The notes: generated from the letters alone by a model not told the origin. A stretch of 64,000 bases of DNA from an uncultured Bacteroidota bacterium (GCA_903824785.1 CAIJYD010000115.1:1-64000), one strand, 5' to 3'. Positions 7,329-17,820 are shown, numbered from the stretch's first letter. A program made the numbers and translations.

Positions 7329-8669
7329 TCAGGTAAAATATTTCGAAAGAACCTCGTAGGCTGATGGTAATGTGAAAACAACTACTTTGTCGTTTGCCTT
7401 TAAAATTGTGTCGCCGGTGGCAATGAAGGTAACTCCATCCCTTGTTCCTCCTCCGACGATTGCATCTTTAGGAAAATCGATGCTCCTCAGAGTTCCCTTT
7501 GTTATTTTGGAGTTTGCAGGTACATTGAATTCAAGAACTTCAGCATCAGTTCCTGTCATGTATTTAACCTGTGTTACATTCGGATTGGATGTATGCCGGA
7601 AAATCCTGCTTGCGGCTGATATCTTCTTATTTATAATGGTGTCAATTCCTGTATTTTCGGCAAGATTAATATATTCCATGTTTTCCACTTCTGCAATAGT
7701 CTTCTTTACGCCCATTTTTTTTGCAAGAAGACACGAAAGGATGTTGGTCTCAGAATTTCCGGTTACTGCAACAAAGGCGTCCATTTTTGTTATACCTTCC
7801 TGTTCCAGTAAATCAACATTGCGTCCATCTCCATTGATAATGAGAGTATTGTCGAGTATCTCAGCAAGATCTTCACATTTTTCCGTATCAAAATCTATCA
7901 GCTTAACTTCGGATGTTTTCTGCATGTACAGTGCAACGTGTTTACCAATACGGCTTCCGCCAAGTATCATTATGCTCTTAGCCTCAAAATTCTCCTTCCC
8001 TGAAGTTCTCATCATTTCATCTATTCCTTCATGGGTTGAAATAACATAAACCAGATCGCCAAGCCGGAAGTGTTCGTTACCCCTCGGGATAATTGTTTTT
8101 CCATCACGTTTTATCGCAACAGCTCTGTACTTATCGGTTCTGTAACTGACCGATATCTCCTGGAGACTCTTGTTTATTATCGGTGCTTTCTCATCGAGTT
8201 TCTGAACATACATAGCCAGTCTGCCACCACAAAACTCCATAAAATCAGATGCCCCGGTCTCATGAAGCAGCCCAAGCACTTCTCTTGCAGCTATTAATTC
8301 AGGATATATGAGAGAATCGATGCCGATCGACTTGAAATACTCCAGGGTTGTTGCTTCCAGATAGTTCATATTGTCAATCCGGGCAATCGTTTTCAGAGCT
8401 CCAAACTTCTTTGCAAGTATAGCCGATGTTATGTTTGTATCTTCGAAATGGGTTACTGCAATAAAAAGATCGGTCTTCTTCAGGAGAAGGTCCTTCAGTA
8501 GCTTTACCGATGTGGCAGAGCCTTCATGTGTTAATACATCCAGCGAGGAATCAATAGGTTTAAGCCGTGACTCTTCAGAATCGATGAGTATAATTTCATG
8601 ATTTTCATTCGATAACATCTTGGCAAGATGTGTCCCAACTTCACCAGCTCCGGCAATTATAATTCTCAT
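7329..8669 (-). CDS. trkA: Trk system potassium transport regulator TrkA
   Basis: This 446-residue cytosolic protein is built as two tandem RCK units. The first begins MRIIIAGAGEVGTHLAKML (a GxGxxG dinucleotide-binding loop) and the second near residue 230 with SIMILGGSRIGKHVALYM. Each is followed by a TrkA_C subdomain, the second at the end (ITKGTLRSIDFPKDAIVGGG). The tandem form is standard for Trk systems. Binding of NAD(H) or ATP to the RCK units gates TrkH, encoded immediately downstream. Confidence 0.93.
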   Translation of the reverse strand: MRIIIAGAGEVGTHLAKMLSNENHEIILIDSEESRLKPIDSSLDVLTHEGSATSVKLLKDLLLKKTDLFIAVTHFEDTNITSAILAKKFGALKTIARIDNMNYLEATTLEYFKSIGIDSLIYPELIAAREVLGLLHETGASDFMEFCGGRLAMYVQKLDEKAPIINKSLQEISVSYRTDKYRAVAIKRDGKTIIPRGNEHFRLGDLVYVISTHEGIDEMMRTSGKENFEAKSIMILGGSRIGKHVALYMQKTSEVKLIDFDTEKCEDLAEILDNTLIINGDGRNVDLLEQEGITKMDAFVAVTGNSETNILSCLLAKKMGVKKTIAEVENMEYINLAENTGIDTIINKKISAASRIFRHTSNPNVTQVKYMTGTDAEVLEFNVPANSKITKGTLRSIDFPKDAIVGGGTRDGVTFIATGDTILKANDKVVVFTLPSAYEVLSKYFT

Positions 8670-8753
8670 TTAAAAATTTATTGAAAAAACATGACAAAAT
8701 AAAAGATAAATAGCTTAATACTCAAGTTTTTTCTGATTTTTATTTTTATCCTG

Positions 8754-10763
8754 TCATATCCTTTTGATAAATGCCCCTGATTTCCTGACTGAATGTACGG
8801 TATATGTAACGGCAGATTTTAATCGACCTGGAATATCAAAACCGGAAGATGCTTTTGATGAAATAATTATTGTTCCGGGATGGTTGCTGAAATCGTAAAA
8901 ATTTTTTGTTTCAGGCTTTATTCCGGTAATAATGACTATATCAGGCATGAATTTCAGGATCTCTTTTTTCTCCGGAGATCGGCAAATCAATATTTTTTTT
9001 TCGCCTGCTGCAATACAGTAAGTTTTATCTTCAGGAATAATGCTTTTAAGTTTTAGCCCAAGAGTGGCGCTATGTCTTAAAACTTCCGGTGCCACAAGGG
9101 CTGTGTCGGAATAAACATTGAGTATCTTTCCTGTTCTTATTCCTATGGTTGCCCTCCCGGGTGTATTGTAAACAATTATTTCATTGGTGGTTCTGGTATG
9201 AATTTCAATGACAGTTACTGAGAATGCAAAAAGAACCAGTATTGATAAAGGATAAATTATTGAAAAGGGTTTTCTTTTAAGCAGAAAATAGCTGAAGAGG
9301 AATATTGTAACGGTTAAGAGAACACATTCAACAGTTGTCATACCGATATTTTCCAGTGTTGACCATGGCAGGGATGCAGCCCGGGCAGTGAGAAGTTCAG
9401 TTAGTCCTGTCAGATTATCGAGAATCACAGCAAAAAATTTTGAAAGAAAATAAACAGGGTAGGTCAATGGAACAATACAACCTATAATAATGAGCAACGA
9501 GGATAGAGGTACTATTATAATATTTGTAAGTATGAAATATGTCGGAAACCTGTTAAACAACATTATTGTAAGCGGAAGCGTACCTGCCTGGGCAACAATT
9601 GTAACAACAGCCGATTGCCAGATCTTGTCGGCAAGCCAGTTTTTAATGTGAAGCCGGAGATACATGTCCTGATAGAAACTGATAATATAGATCACCGCCG
9701 AATAAGAAAGCAGGAACCCTGCGTCGAAGATAACCGATGGTTTAATGAGTATGAGAACAAAGGCTGATGCAAGAACAGAATTAATCCCGTTTACCTGTCG
9801 CTTCATCAGACTTCCGGCCTGAATGAATGTAAACATAAGAGTTGCCCTGAGAACTGAAGGAGTGAGCCCTGTGACAAATGCAAATGCCCACAGAATAAGG
9901 ATTGTTATTAATATCCTCAGAATATTGAATCTTCGTTTCATAAAGAACAAAACATTGAATACAAACAGACTCAGAATTACTGAATGCAGCCCCGACACTG
10001 CCATAATGTGCATCACGCCGGCCTTGATGAAATTCTGTTTCTGTTCAGGGTCGAGCATATTTTTCTGACCAAGTGTCATGGCTGCTACGAGAGCCAGCCT
10101 CTGCCCTGTAATACCCCTCTCTTTATACATCCATATTATCTTCTCCCTGATAATCAAAGCTCTGTGAATCAAATTCCTGTGTTCGGGTGGGATACGATTT
10201 AATATGTTCCGGCTGTTTGTAAATGCATAATATCTTACGCCCTGATTTTCCATAAAAAACCTGTAGTCAAACTCAAAAGGATTTCCTCTGTTAACAATCA
10301 GAACCGGGGTGCATTTAATCACCAGGCGATCGCCCGGAAGGAGTGAAGCAAGAGAAGAGTCTTTCTTGTTATACAGTATCATTGACCCATAAACAGCCTC
10401 ACTGCCGCTGATGGTAATTTTATTGTTCAGCTTTACCGTGAGTCTGAATGTATTCTCCTTCTCTTCGGGATAATCGGTAAGTGTACAGGAGAACTGAGTC
10501 TGCTCAGGTTTAAGCTCAGTGAAATTGTTCTTCTCAATTGTATAAAGCAGTAGACCACTTGTAAACAGCGCGAGGTTAAAAGTGAAACCAAAGATCAGAT
10601 TTGTCTGGTATTTATTGAAGAAAAGGCTTGTGATAAAACCTGCGGTTATGATAACAGCAACCTGAAACAGGAACAGATTATCCGGTTTGAAGTAGAGGCC
10701 TGTAATAATTCCGGTACATAATGACAGGCCAATACGAAGAAATGGAATTTCTTTTTGTAGCAC
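8754..10763 (-). CDS. comEC: ComEC/Rec2 family DNA-uptake membrane protein
   Basis: This 669-residue protein has a DUF4131-like N-terminal membrane region (about residues 10-200), then the Competence domain from about 215, recognisable by FIKAGVMHIMAVSGLHSVIL and by TGLTPSVLRATLMF. Around ten hydrophobic helices follow to about residue 500. ComEC forms the inner-membrane channel for single-stranded DNA during natural transformation. The C-terminal 170 residues resemble a metallo-beta-lactamase-like domain in position, but I see no HxHxDH motif, so any nuclease activity there is doubtful. Length is usual for Bacteroidota members. A helix-hairpin-helix protein of possible DNA-binding role begins at the far right edge of the window. 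Confidence 0.88.
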   Translation of the reverse strand: MLQKEIPFLRIGLSLCTGIITGLYFKPDNLFLFQVAVIITAGFITSLFFNKYQTNLIFGFTFNLALFTSGLLLYTIEKNNFTELKPEQTQFSCTLTDYPEEKENTFRLTVKLNNKITISGSEAVYGSMILYNKKDSSLASLLPGDRLVIKCTPVLIVNRGNPFEFDYRFFMENQGVRYYAFTNSRNILNRIPPEHRNLIHRALIIREKIIWMYKERGITGQRLALVAAMTLGQKNMLDPEQKQNFIKAGVMHIMAVSGLHSVILSLFVFNVLFFMKRRFNILRILITILILWAFAFVTGLTPSVLRATLMFTFIQAGSLMKRQVNGINSVLASAFVLILIKPSVIFDAGFLLSYSAVIYIISFYQDMYLRLHIKNWLADKIWQSAVVTIVAQAGTLPLTIMLFNRFPTYFILTNIIIVPLSSLLIIIGCIVPLTYPVYFLSKFFAVILDNLTGLTELLTARAASLPWSTLENIGMTTVECVLLTVTIFLFSYFLLKRKPFSIIYPLSILVLFAFSVTVIEIHTRTTNEIIVYNTPGRATIGIRTGKILNVYSDTALVAPEVLRHSATLGLKLKSIIPEDKTYCIAAGEKKILICRSPEKKEILKFMPDIVIITGIKPETKNFYDFSNHPGTIIISSKASSGFDIPGRLKSAVTYTVHSVRKSGAFIKRI

Positions 10764-10840
10764 AGTCTGCAGCTATGGAGACTCTATAAAGATATGAAAA
10801 AAATTGGAGCGAGCTAACGTAAAAGAAAAGATGATGACAA

Positions 10841-10945
10841 CCCCCTCAACTCCTTCAACCCCTTCAACTCCTTCAACCCAAGATAGTGCTCACACTTCAC
10901 CCCTCACTCCAGGCCCTGAGATCTCCGCCCTGAGCCCTGATCCCT
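10841..10945. repeat. 9-bp tandem repeat plus CCCTGA-rich tract
   Basis: Four units of CCTTCAACY (with a leading CCCTCAACT) occupy 10842-10880, and the same unit is found at 182-244. A second low-complexity tract with repeated CCCTGA and CCCTGAGCC words follows at about 10913-10950, just before the end of the deformylase gene. The block fills the gap between comEC and def. Confidence 0.75.
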
Positions 10946-10966
10946 GAGCCCCACGCTCTTTGCACT

Positions 10967-11539
10967 TTACGCACTCCTTAACTTCTGCCCCGGGAGGATT
11001 GTTTTATATTCTGCATCAAATTTTCCCTTACTGATGGCTGTAAGCTTGCTTTTAATAAGTCTTCTGCGTAGTGGACTTACCTTGTCGGTGAACATAATTC
11101 CGTCGAGATGATCATATTCGTGCTGGATTATCCTGGCCTTATAACCGTCATAAACCTCATCATGATAATCCCATTTTTCATCATAGTATTTAATACGGAT
11201 ATGCGATTCGCGATTGACCTCTTCCCTCAGCCCCGGAATGCTTAAGCAACCTTCAGTCATTGGCTTCAGTTCTCCGCTCTTCTCAGTTATATGGGCATTG
11301 ATAAAAACCTTTTTAAAGTCGGCAAGAGAGGGTTCATCTTCGGCTGCCGGCTTGCCGTCAATAACAAATACTCTTATTGATTTACCTGTTTGTGGTGCTG
11401 CAAGACCAAGCCCTTCAGAGTGGTACATGGTTTCAAACAGATCTTCAACTATCTGGCTCAGCCCGGGGTAATCTTTATCAATCTCCTCTGCAACTTTCCG
11501 TAACACCTGATGTCCGTATATAACAATGGGATATATCAT
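10967..11539 (-). CDS. def: Peptide deformylase
   Basis: This 190-residue enzyme removes the formyl group from the initiator methionine of nascent proteins. All three family motifs are present: GLGLAAPQTG near residue 46, EGCLSIPG near 108 (metal-ligand cysteine), and QHEYDHLDG near 150 (HExxH, two further metal ligands and the catalytic glutamate). Length fits the Bacteroidota type with a C-terminal extension. Its ATG overlaps the stop of the upstream ruvX gene (ATGA), so the two are translationally coupled, an arrangement often seen in this phylum. Confidence 0.96.
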   Translation of the reverse strand: MIYPIVIYGHQVLRKVAEEIDKDYPGLSQIVEDLFETMYHSEGLGLAAPQTGKSIRVFVIDGKPAAEDEPSLADFKKVFINAHITEKSGELKPMTEGCLSIPGLREEVNRESHIRIKYYDEKWDYHDEVYDGYKARIIQHEYDHLDGIMFTDKVSPLRRRLIKSKLTAISKGKFDAEYKTILPGQKLRSA

Positions 11540-11976
11540 TTCAATTTAATATTTTCTTTTTTGTTTTGTCTGCTGTCAAGGAAAGACTGAAGAATTATGG
11601 AGGCGGATATCTTATCAACCATCGATTTGTCCTGTCTGTCTTTTTTTTTCACACCGCCGTCAATCATAGTCATAAATGCCATTTGTGATGTGAACCTCTC
11701 ATCAACAAGATGAATATGTTTTTCAGGAAACATTTTTTTTAGTTTCTTAATGAACGGATTTATGTAAGTAACAGATTCACTTGGCTGGTTGTTCATCTGA
11801 ACAGGATAACCTATAACGAAAGCATCAATCTCTTCATGTTTAAGATAACCTGATATATAATCGTCAAACTCTTTGGGGCTGACAGTATTCAGGGGGGAAG
11901 CAAATATCTGCAAAGGATCAGTAACGGCAAGTCCGATCCTTTTTGTTCCATAGTCTATTGCAATTATTCTTCCCAT
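11536..11976 (-). CDS. ruvX: YqgF/RuvX-type putative Holliday junction resolvase
   Basis: This protein of about 146 residues has an RNase H-like fold. GRIIAIDYGTKRIGLAVTD holds the first catalytic aspartate, VIGYPVQMNN the middle strand, and HLVDERFTS the second acidic site. YqgF is implicated in 16S rRNA 5'-end maturation and has been proposed to act as a Holliday junction resolvase. I use the ATG at 11976, since family members begin right before GRIIAIDYG. An ATG six codons upstream is possible. It overlaps the def start by four bases. Confidence 0.88.
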   Translation of the reverse strand: MGRIIAIDYGTKRIGLAVTDPLQIFASPLNTVSPKEFDDYISGYLKHEEIDAFVIGYPVQMNNQPSESVTYINPFIKKLKKMFPEKHIHLVDERFTSQMAFMTMIDGGVKKKDRQDKSMVDKISASIILQSFLDSRQNKKENIKLK

Positions 11977-12082
11977 AGTTTTAACAGGGAGCAAAAATAA
12001 GAATAATATTTAAACTGTCACAATATAAAGAGGGATGCGAAGAAGTGTGACGGCTGTTAAGATCTCAAATGGGATTAAGCAA

Positions 12083-12108
12083 AAAAGCCACCCTTTCGGA
12101 TGGCTTTT
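12083..12108 (-). terminator. Intrinsic terminator after the PFOR gene
   Basis: AAAAGCCA at 12083-12090 pairs with TGGCTTTT at 12101-12108, with two further inner C-G pairs and a short loop. Read on the minus strand the hairpin ends in a run of T residues. It lies 14 bases beyond the PFOR stop. Confidence 0.85.
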
Positions 12109-12121
12109 GGCATTATAACTT

Positions 12122-15100
12122 TTAAACAGTTGGTTCGTAAACCTGCGATGCGATTCTCTGATATGATTTATACCTCCATCTGGCATTCTCTTCGGCAGCC
12201 TTGAAAAGTATATCAGCTTCACCGGGGAAGGCTTTAGCCAGAGATGTATAACGGACTTCAGATTTTAAGAAATCCTGGAATTTGGTCCAGTCAGGCTCTT
12301 TTGAGTCGAGTATGAATGGATTTTTTCCTTCAGCTTCAAGAAGCGGATTAAACCTGTACATATGCCAGTAACCTGAAGTAACTGCATCTTTGGTCTGTGC
12401 CTGAGTACGACCCATGCCATCTCTTAGTCCGTGATTAATACATGGAGAATAAGCGATGATAAGTGATGGGCCGGGGAACGCTTCAGCCTCTTTGATAGCT
12501 TTGAAATACTGAGCGTTATTAGAACCCATTGCAACCTGTGCAACATAAACATAACCGTAGCTCATTGCCATCATTCCAAGATCTTTCTTGCGGATCTTTT
12601 TCCCTGAAGCTGCAAATTTTGCAACAGCTCCTGCAGGAGTGGATTTAGATGCCTGACCTCCGGTATTTGAATAAACTTCTGTATCGAGAACAAGTATATT
12701 TACATCTTCACCGGAAGCGATTACATGATCGAGACCACCATAGCCGATATCATAAGCCCAGCCGTCGCCACCAAAGATCCAGTGCGATTTCTTAACGAGG
12801 TATTGTTTGAGACTGAGGATCTCTTTTGCAACTTCAGACTTATCTTTATTGCAAGCCTCAATAACATTTGCCGAAGCAAGTTTTGAAGGTTCAGCAACGT
12901 CTTTCACTTTGAGCCATTCCTCAAATACGGTTTTAGTATCAGCTGCAACTGTACCAGCAGCAAGAGCTTCTGTCATCCTCAGTGCAATACGGTCTCTGAG
13001 TTTTGTTGCTCCAAGTGCCAGACCTAATCCATATTCTGCGTTATCTTCAAACAATGAGTTAGCCCATGCAGGTCCCTCTCCTTTTTTATTATGTGTGTAT
13101 GGAGTAGAAGGAGCAGAGCCGCCATATATTGAAGAACAACCTGTTGCATTTGAAACGATCATCCTGTCACCATATAACTGGGTGATTGATTTTATATAAG
13201 GTGTTTCGCCACAACCTGCACAAGCACCTGAGAATTCAAATAATGGCTGTGCAAACTGACTGTTCTTAACGTTGACAAATTTATCGACAACGGTATCTTT
13301 GTAACCAACCTTCTCATGCATGTATGTCCAGCGTGTAATCTCTTCAGACTGTGATTCAAGCGGTTTCATGATAAGTGCTTTGTTCTTTGAAGGACAGACA
13401 TCAGCACAGTTGCTGCAACCGGTACAGTCAAGAACACTTACCTGAATTTTGAATTTGAATGCTTTGAGAGCTCCGGGAATACCCTGAATAGTCTTGGTGT
13501 TTTCCGGCGCAGCTGCAAGCTCCTCTTCTGTTAAAAGGAAAGGACGTATAGCAGCGTGAGGACAAACATAAGAACACTGATTACACTGGATACACTCATT
13601 AGGCTGCCATTCAGGGACATTAACTGCAATACCTCTTTTCTCGTACTGTGAGGTACCTGAAGGGAAGGTTCCGTCTTCTCTGCCAGCAAATGCACTTACA
13701 GGAAGATCATCACCTTTCATACTGTTCATTGGTTCCATGACTTCACGGATGAACTCAGGAATATCTCTTGTATCAACCGCTTTTGTTACCTTAATAGCGG
13801 CCCATTCGGCAGGAATTTCAATCTTATCAACTGCGCTTCCTTTGTCAATGGCTGCATAATTCATATTGACAATCTCTTCGCCTTTTTTACCATAACTCTT
13901 ATAAATAGCCTTCTTCATTTCCGATTCAGCTTTTTCATAAGGAATGACATTGGCTACGTTAAAGAAGGCTGCCTGCATAATTGTGTTGGTACGGGTCCCG
14001 AGTCCAAGTTCTTCTGCAATAAGCGTAGCATTTATTGTGTAGAAATTGATATGGTTTTCAGCCATATATTTCTTCATATGATCGGGAAGATGTTTTTTGG
14101 TAGTTTCAGCATCCCAAATCGAGTTCAGGAGGAAAGTCCCGTTTTTCTTCAATCCTTTCAACATATCATACTTGTCAAGATAAGAAGGTACATGACAAGC
14201 TACAAAGTCAGGAGTATTTACAAGATATGGCGAACGGATAGGTTTGTCACCAAAACGAAGGTGCGATGTTGTTATACCTCCTGATTTCTTTGAGTCGTAT
14301 GCAAAATAAGCCTGGCAATATTTATCAGTTGAATCACCAATGATCTTGATTGAGTTTTTATTTGCACCAACTGTACCATCAGAACCCAGACCGTAGAATT
14401 TAGCAGAGTATGTACCCGGAAGGGCAACATTAATCTCAGGAAGTATTGGAAGAGATGTGAATGTAACATCATCAACTATACCAACGGTGAACTGATTCTT
14501 TGGTTCTTTAAGTTTCATGTTCTCGAATACTGAAAGGACCATGCTTGGTGTTGTATCTTTTGAGCTAAGTCCGTAACGTCCGCCAACGATAACAGGTCTT
14601 TCCTGTTTATCATAGAACAGCTCCTTAATATCGAGGTAAAGAGGTTCTCCGTTTGAACCCGATTCTTTTGTCCTGTCGAGTACAGTAATTTTCTTTACTG
14701 ATTTCGGGAATATATCAAAGAAGTATTTTGCAGAGAATGGACGATAAAGATGGACAGCTATGAGTCCGACTTTTTCACCTTTTTCTATCAGGTAATCAAT
14801 AGTCTCTTTTGTTGTTTCTGTTATTGACCCCATTGCAATTATTATATTCTCAGCATCCGGAGCTCCATAATAGTTGAAAGGTTTGTATTCTCTTCCTGTC
14901 AGTTTTGTTATCTCTTTCATGTATGAGTTAACAATATCAGGAATTGGTTCATAGAATTTATTCACTGCCTCTTTTGCCTGGAAGAAAATATCAGGGTTCT
15001 GAGCGGTGCCTCTTGTTACAGGGTGCTCAGGATTAAGAGCATTTGTGCGGAATCTTGTCAATGCATCAATGTCGATAAGTTTCTTGAGATCTTCCATGTC

Positions 15101-15661
15101 GATAGACTCAATCTTCTGAACCTCAGCAGAAGAGCGGAAGCCGTCGAAGAAGTGCATGAAAGGGATGCGAGATTTGATTGAAGCGAGGTGAGCGACACCT
15201 GCCAGGTCCATTATCTCCTGAACACTGCCGCTTGCCAGCATTGCAAAACCGGTCTGACGTGTAGCATAAATATCGCTATGGTCGCCAAAGATAGAGAGGG
15301 CGTGTGCAGCTACTGCGCGTGCGCTGACATGGAATACCCCGGGAAGAAGTTCCCCGGCAATCTTGTACATATTCGGGATCATAAGAAGTAATCCCTGTGA
15401 ACATGTGTAGGTTGTACACAGAGCACCGGTCTGCAGAGCACCGTGCATAGCACCGGCAGCACCTGCTTCAGATTGCATTTCAACAACCTTAACCTGTTCT
15501 CCGAAAATGTTTAATAATCCGTTGGCGGCCCATTCATCAACATATTCTGCCATAGTGGATGAAGGTGTTATTGGATATATGCAAGCTACCTCGCTAAACA
15601 TATATGCAACGTGCGACGCAGCCTGATTGCCGTCGCAGGTTATAAATTTTTTTGTTCCCAT
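12122..15661 (-). CDS. nifJ: Pyruvate:ferredoxin (flavodoxin) oxidoreductase, single chain
   Basis: This 1179-residue enzyme has all fused domains in the usual order: the N-terminal TPP pyrimidine-binding domain (ITPSSTMAEYVDEWA), the transketolase-C-like domain, the gamma/EKR domain, a two-cluster ferredoxin domain with CIQCNQCSYVCP and CTGCSNCADVCP, and the C-terminal TPP-binding domain with CAGCGETPY and GDGWAYDIGYGGLDHV. It decarboxylates pyruvate to acetyl-CoA and reduces ferredoxin or flavodoxin in the cytosol. It is the largest enzyme in the window and a strong pointer to anaerobic metabolism. It stands alone between a terminator and the rho gene. Confidence 0.97.
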   Translation of the reverse strand: MGTKKFITCDGNQAASHVAYMFSEVACIYPITPSSTMAEYVDEWAANGLLNIFGEQVKVVEMQSEAGAAGAMHGALQTGALCTTYTCSQGLLLMIPNMYKIAGELLPGVFHVSARAVAAHALSIFGDHSDIYATRQTGFAMLASGSVQEIMDLAGVAHLASIKSRIPFMHFFDGFRSSAEVQKIESIDMEDLKKLIDIDALTRFRTNALNPEHPVTRGTAQNPDIFFQAKEAVNKFYEPIPDIVNSYMKEITKLTGREYKPFNYYGAPDAENIIIAMGSITETTKETIDYLIEKGEKVGLIAVHLYRPFSAKYFFDIFPKSVKKITVLDRTKESGSNGEPLYLDIKELFYDKQERPVIVGGRYGLSSKDTTPSMVLSVFENMKLKEPKNQFTVGIVDDVTFTSLPILPEINVALPGTYSAKFYGLGSDGTVGANKNSIKIIGDSTDKYCQAYFAYDSKKSGGITTSHLRFGDKPIRSPYLVNTPDFVACHVPSYLDKYDMLKGLKKNGTFLLNSIWDAETTKKHLPDHMKKYMAENHINFYTINATLIAEELGLGTRTNTIMQAAFFNVANVIPYEKAESEMKKAIYKSYGKKGEEIVNMNYAAIDKGSAVDKIEIPAEWAAIKVTKAVDTRDIPEFIREVMEPMNSMKGDDLPVSAFAGREDGTFPSGTSQYEKRGIAVNVPEWQPNECIQCNQCSYVCPHAAIRPFLLTEEELAAAPENTKTIQGIPGALKAFKFKIQVSVLDCTGCSNCADVCPSKNKALIMKPLESQSEEITRWTYMHEKVGYKDTVVDKFVNVKNSQFAQPLFEFSGACAGCGETPYIKSITQLYGDRMIVSNATGCSSIYGGSAPSTPYTHNKKGEGPAWANSLFEDNAEYGLGLALGATKLRDRIALRMTEALAAGTVAADTKTVFEEWLKVKDVAEPSKLASANVIEACNKDKSEVAKEILSLKQYLVKKSHWIFGGDGWAYDIGYGGLDHVIASGEDVNILVLDTEVYSNTGGQASKSTPAGAVAKFAASGKKIRKKDLGMMAMSYGYVYVAQVAMGSNNAQYFKAIKEAEAFPGPSLIIAYSPCINHGLRDGMGRTQAQTKDAVTSGYWHMYRFNPLLEAEGKNPFILDSKEPDWTKFQDFLKSEVRYTSLAKAFPGEADILFKAAEENARWRYKSYQRIASQVYEPTV

Positions 15662-15730
15662 TGTGATTTATATATTTTATTAAAAAGAATATTGAAAAGA
15701 AAGTGCGAATTTACAAAAAAATACCATTTG

Positions 15731-17638
15731 TTATCCTCCGTTCATAGAAATCAGAAATTCTTCATTCGATTTTGCCTGAAGTAACCTGTCTCGCAGGAAT
15801 TCCATAGCCTCTACAGAGTTCATATCGGTGAGAAAATTCCGTAAAACCCATATTTTCTGAAGAATATTTTTGTTCAGGAGGAGGTCTTCCCTGCGTGTAC
15901 TTGATGCAGGAATATCTATTGAAGGGAAAATTCTTCTGTTTGAAAGTTTGCGGTCAAGCTGGAGTTCCATGTTACCCGTGCCTTTAAATTCCTCAAAGAT
16001 CACATCATCCATCTTTGAACCGGTATCTGTAAGGGCAGTGGCAAGGATAGTGAGCGATCCTCCATTTTCAATGTTACGGGCGGCACCAAAGAACCTTTTT
16101 GGTTTATGAAGGGCATTTGAGTCAACACCTCCTGATAATACTTTCCCTGAAGCAGGGGCCGTTGTATTGAAAGCTCTGGCCAGCCTGGTTATTGAGTCAA
16201 GAAGAATAACAACATCGTGTCCGCATTCAACAAGGCGTTTTGCCTTTTCAAGTACAATATTTGCAACACGGCAATGACGTTCAGCCGGTTCGTCGAATGT
16301 AGAAGCAATCACTTCAGCTTTTACATTTCTGGCCATATCGGTAACCTCTTCAGGACGTTCATCGATAAGGAGAATCATCAGATAGGCTTCGGGATGATAT
16401 TTTGCTATGGCATTTGCTATCTCCTGAAGCAGAATTGTCTTTCCTGTTTTTGGCTGGGCAACGATTAATCCTCTTTGTCCTTTTCCAATTGGGGTAAACA
16501 TATCGATCACCCTTACCGATAAAGATCCTTCTCCCGGCTGGCATAGGGTAAATTTCTCATCAGGGAAAAGTGGTGTCAGAAAATCGAAAGGAACCCTGTC
16601 TCTGATAAAATCGGGACTTCTGCCATTAATCTCATCCACTTTGATAAGCGGGAAGTACTTTTCGCCCTCTTTCGGAGGCCTGATTGAACCCTTGATTGTA
16701 TCTCCTGTTTTAAGACCGAAGAGTTTTATCTGGGACTGTGATACATAAATATCGTCAGGAGAGTTCAGGTAATTATAGTCGGGTGATCTCAAAAAACCAT
16801 ATCCGTCCGGCATAATTTCCAGCACACCTGTATTATAGATTATACCTTCAAAATCATAAGGCTTTTCTTTCCTTTCTTCCCTTACCGGAATAACTTCAGG
16901 TATATGTTCCTTTACCGGAGATTCAACCAGAATGTCACCAAAATAGACTTCTGATGATGGTTTGATATCTTCGAAGGAAGCTTCACCGTTAATAACAGGT
17001 ATTGCATTATCAATTAAAGGTTCAGTTGAAACATCATCTTTTCTCCAGTCGGGTCTGTCTATCCGTGATTTCTCAAATTTAGCCCTCTTTTCTCCCGGTT
17101 GGTCAGTCCTCTGGTCGTTTTTCCAGGGATGATTTTTCTTATCATCTCTCAATGGTTCGGCATTCTTAAAAAGATCCGGTTTATCTTCGGTTCTCTCCTG
17201 CTTTTTTACAGGTTCCTGCCGTTCCGAAACAGCTGTTTCAGGTCTTCTCAGATCATCAGGTGATACTGACATAACCGATTCTACTGAGCGTTTTACTACT
17301 TTCTTAAGGGTTCTTGGCCGTTTCCCTCTTCTCAAAGCAGAAGCAGCCTCAGATTCCTCCTCAGATTCCTCCTCAGTTTCATGCTCAACTTCCGGAACAG
17401 GCTCGGCAGCAGACTCATTATTAATAACCTCAGGGGAGAAAATTAATTCCTCCTTAGTTTCAAGCTTCTCTTCATTCTGATCAGGTTTGATCTCATTAGC
17501 ATCAATAGCCTGTTGATCAACAATTTTATAGATCAGATCCTGTTTTTTCAGAGTTTCAGCTTTTTTAATATTAAGTTCCTTTGCTATTTCCTTTAATTCA
17601 GGAAGCAGCTTCTTACTCAGCTCAAGAATGTCGTACAT
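15731..17638 (-). CDS. rho: Transcription termination factor Rho with long insertion
   Basis: This 635-residue protein is longer than the roughly 420 residues of E. coli Rho. Residues 1-45 are the Rho_N helical domain. About 46-250 form a low-complexity, charged insertion, first acidic then basic, as is common in Bacteroidota. Residues 265-340 are the RNA-binding cold-shock-like domain ([20 protein letters not shown]). From about 385 comes the ATPase core with Walker A QPKTGKT (395-401), Walker [11 protein letters not shown], and the Q and R loops near the end. Rho terminates transcription as a ring helicase. Confidence 0.96.
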   Translation of the reverse strand: MYDILELSKKLLPELKEIAKELNIKKAETLKKQDLIYKIVDQQAIDANEIKPDQNEEKLETKEELIFSPEVINNESAAEPVPEVEHETEEESEEESEAASALRRGKRPRTLKKVVKRSVESVMSVSPDDLRRPETAVSERQEPVKKQERTEDKPDLFKNAEPLRDDKKNHPWKNDQRTDQPGEKRAKFEKSRIDRPDWRKDDVSTEPLIDNAIPVINGEASFEDIKPSSEVYFGDILVESPVKEHIPEVIPVREERKEKPYDFEGIIYNTGVLEIMPDGYGFLRSPDYNYLNSPDDIYVSQSQIKLFGLKTGDTIKGSIRPPKEGEKYFPLIKVDEINGRSPDFIRDRVPFDFLTPLFPDEKFTLCQPGEGSLSVRVIDMFTPIGKGQRGLIVAQPKTGKTILLQEIANAIAKYHPEAYLMILLIDERPEEVTDMARNVKAEVIASTFDEPAERHCRVANIVLEKAKRLVECGHDVVILLDSITRLARAFNTTAPASGKVLSGGVDSNALHKPKRFFGAARNIENGGSLTILATALTDTGSKMDDVIFEEFKGTGNMELQLDRKLSNRRIFPSIDIPASSTRREDLLLNKNILQKIWVLRNFLTDMNSVEAMEFLRDRLLQAKSNEEFLISMNGG

Positions 17639-17728
17639 ATTTTAATGATAATTGGGATATAAGATGTCAAAGTGATTTAGTTTGGAATGACAGGCCGGAA
17701 AATTCAAATGAACCTGTTGGATTAGTTA

Positions 17729-17760
17729 CAAATATTAAGCATATCTGAAAACCGCTGCAA
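17729..17760 (-). promoter_or_regulatory. Probable promoter of rho
   Basis: On the minus strand TTG (17758-17760) is followed after 21 bases by AATATTTG (17729-17736), one mismatch from TAnnTTTG. The leader to the rho ATG would be about 85 nt, long enough for autoregulation, though no specific signal was recognised. Confidence 0.5.
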
Positions 17761-17820
17761 TATTAAATAAAATTGCCAATATATTACCTATTTAATGTTG
17801 TAAAAATGTTCCGGGTTTCA

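Noticed and set aside
7372-8049. A 225-codon frame on the plus strand inside trkA
   Set aside because: It is antisense to a gene with complete RCK motifs, and its translation has no recognisable family or signal. It is a shadow of codon bias.
12807-13199. A 130-codon plus-strand frame inside the PFOR gene
   Set aside because: It lies opposite strongly conserved PFOR sequence and has no promoter or ribosome-binding site of its own.
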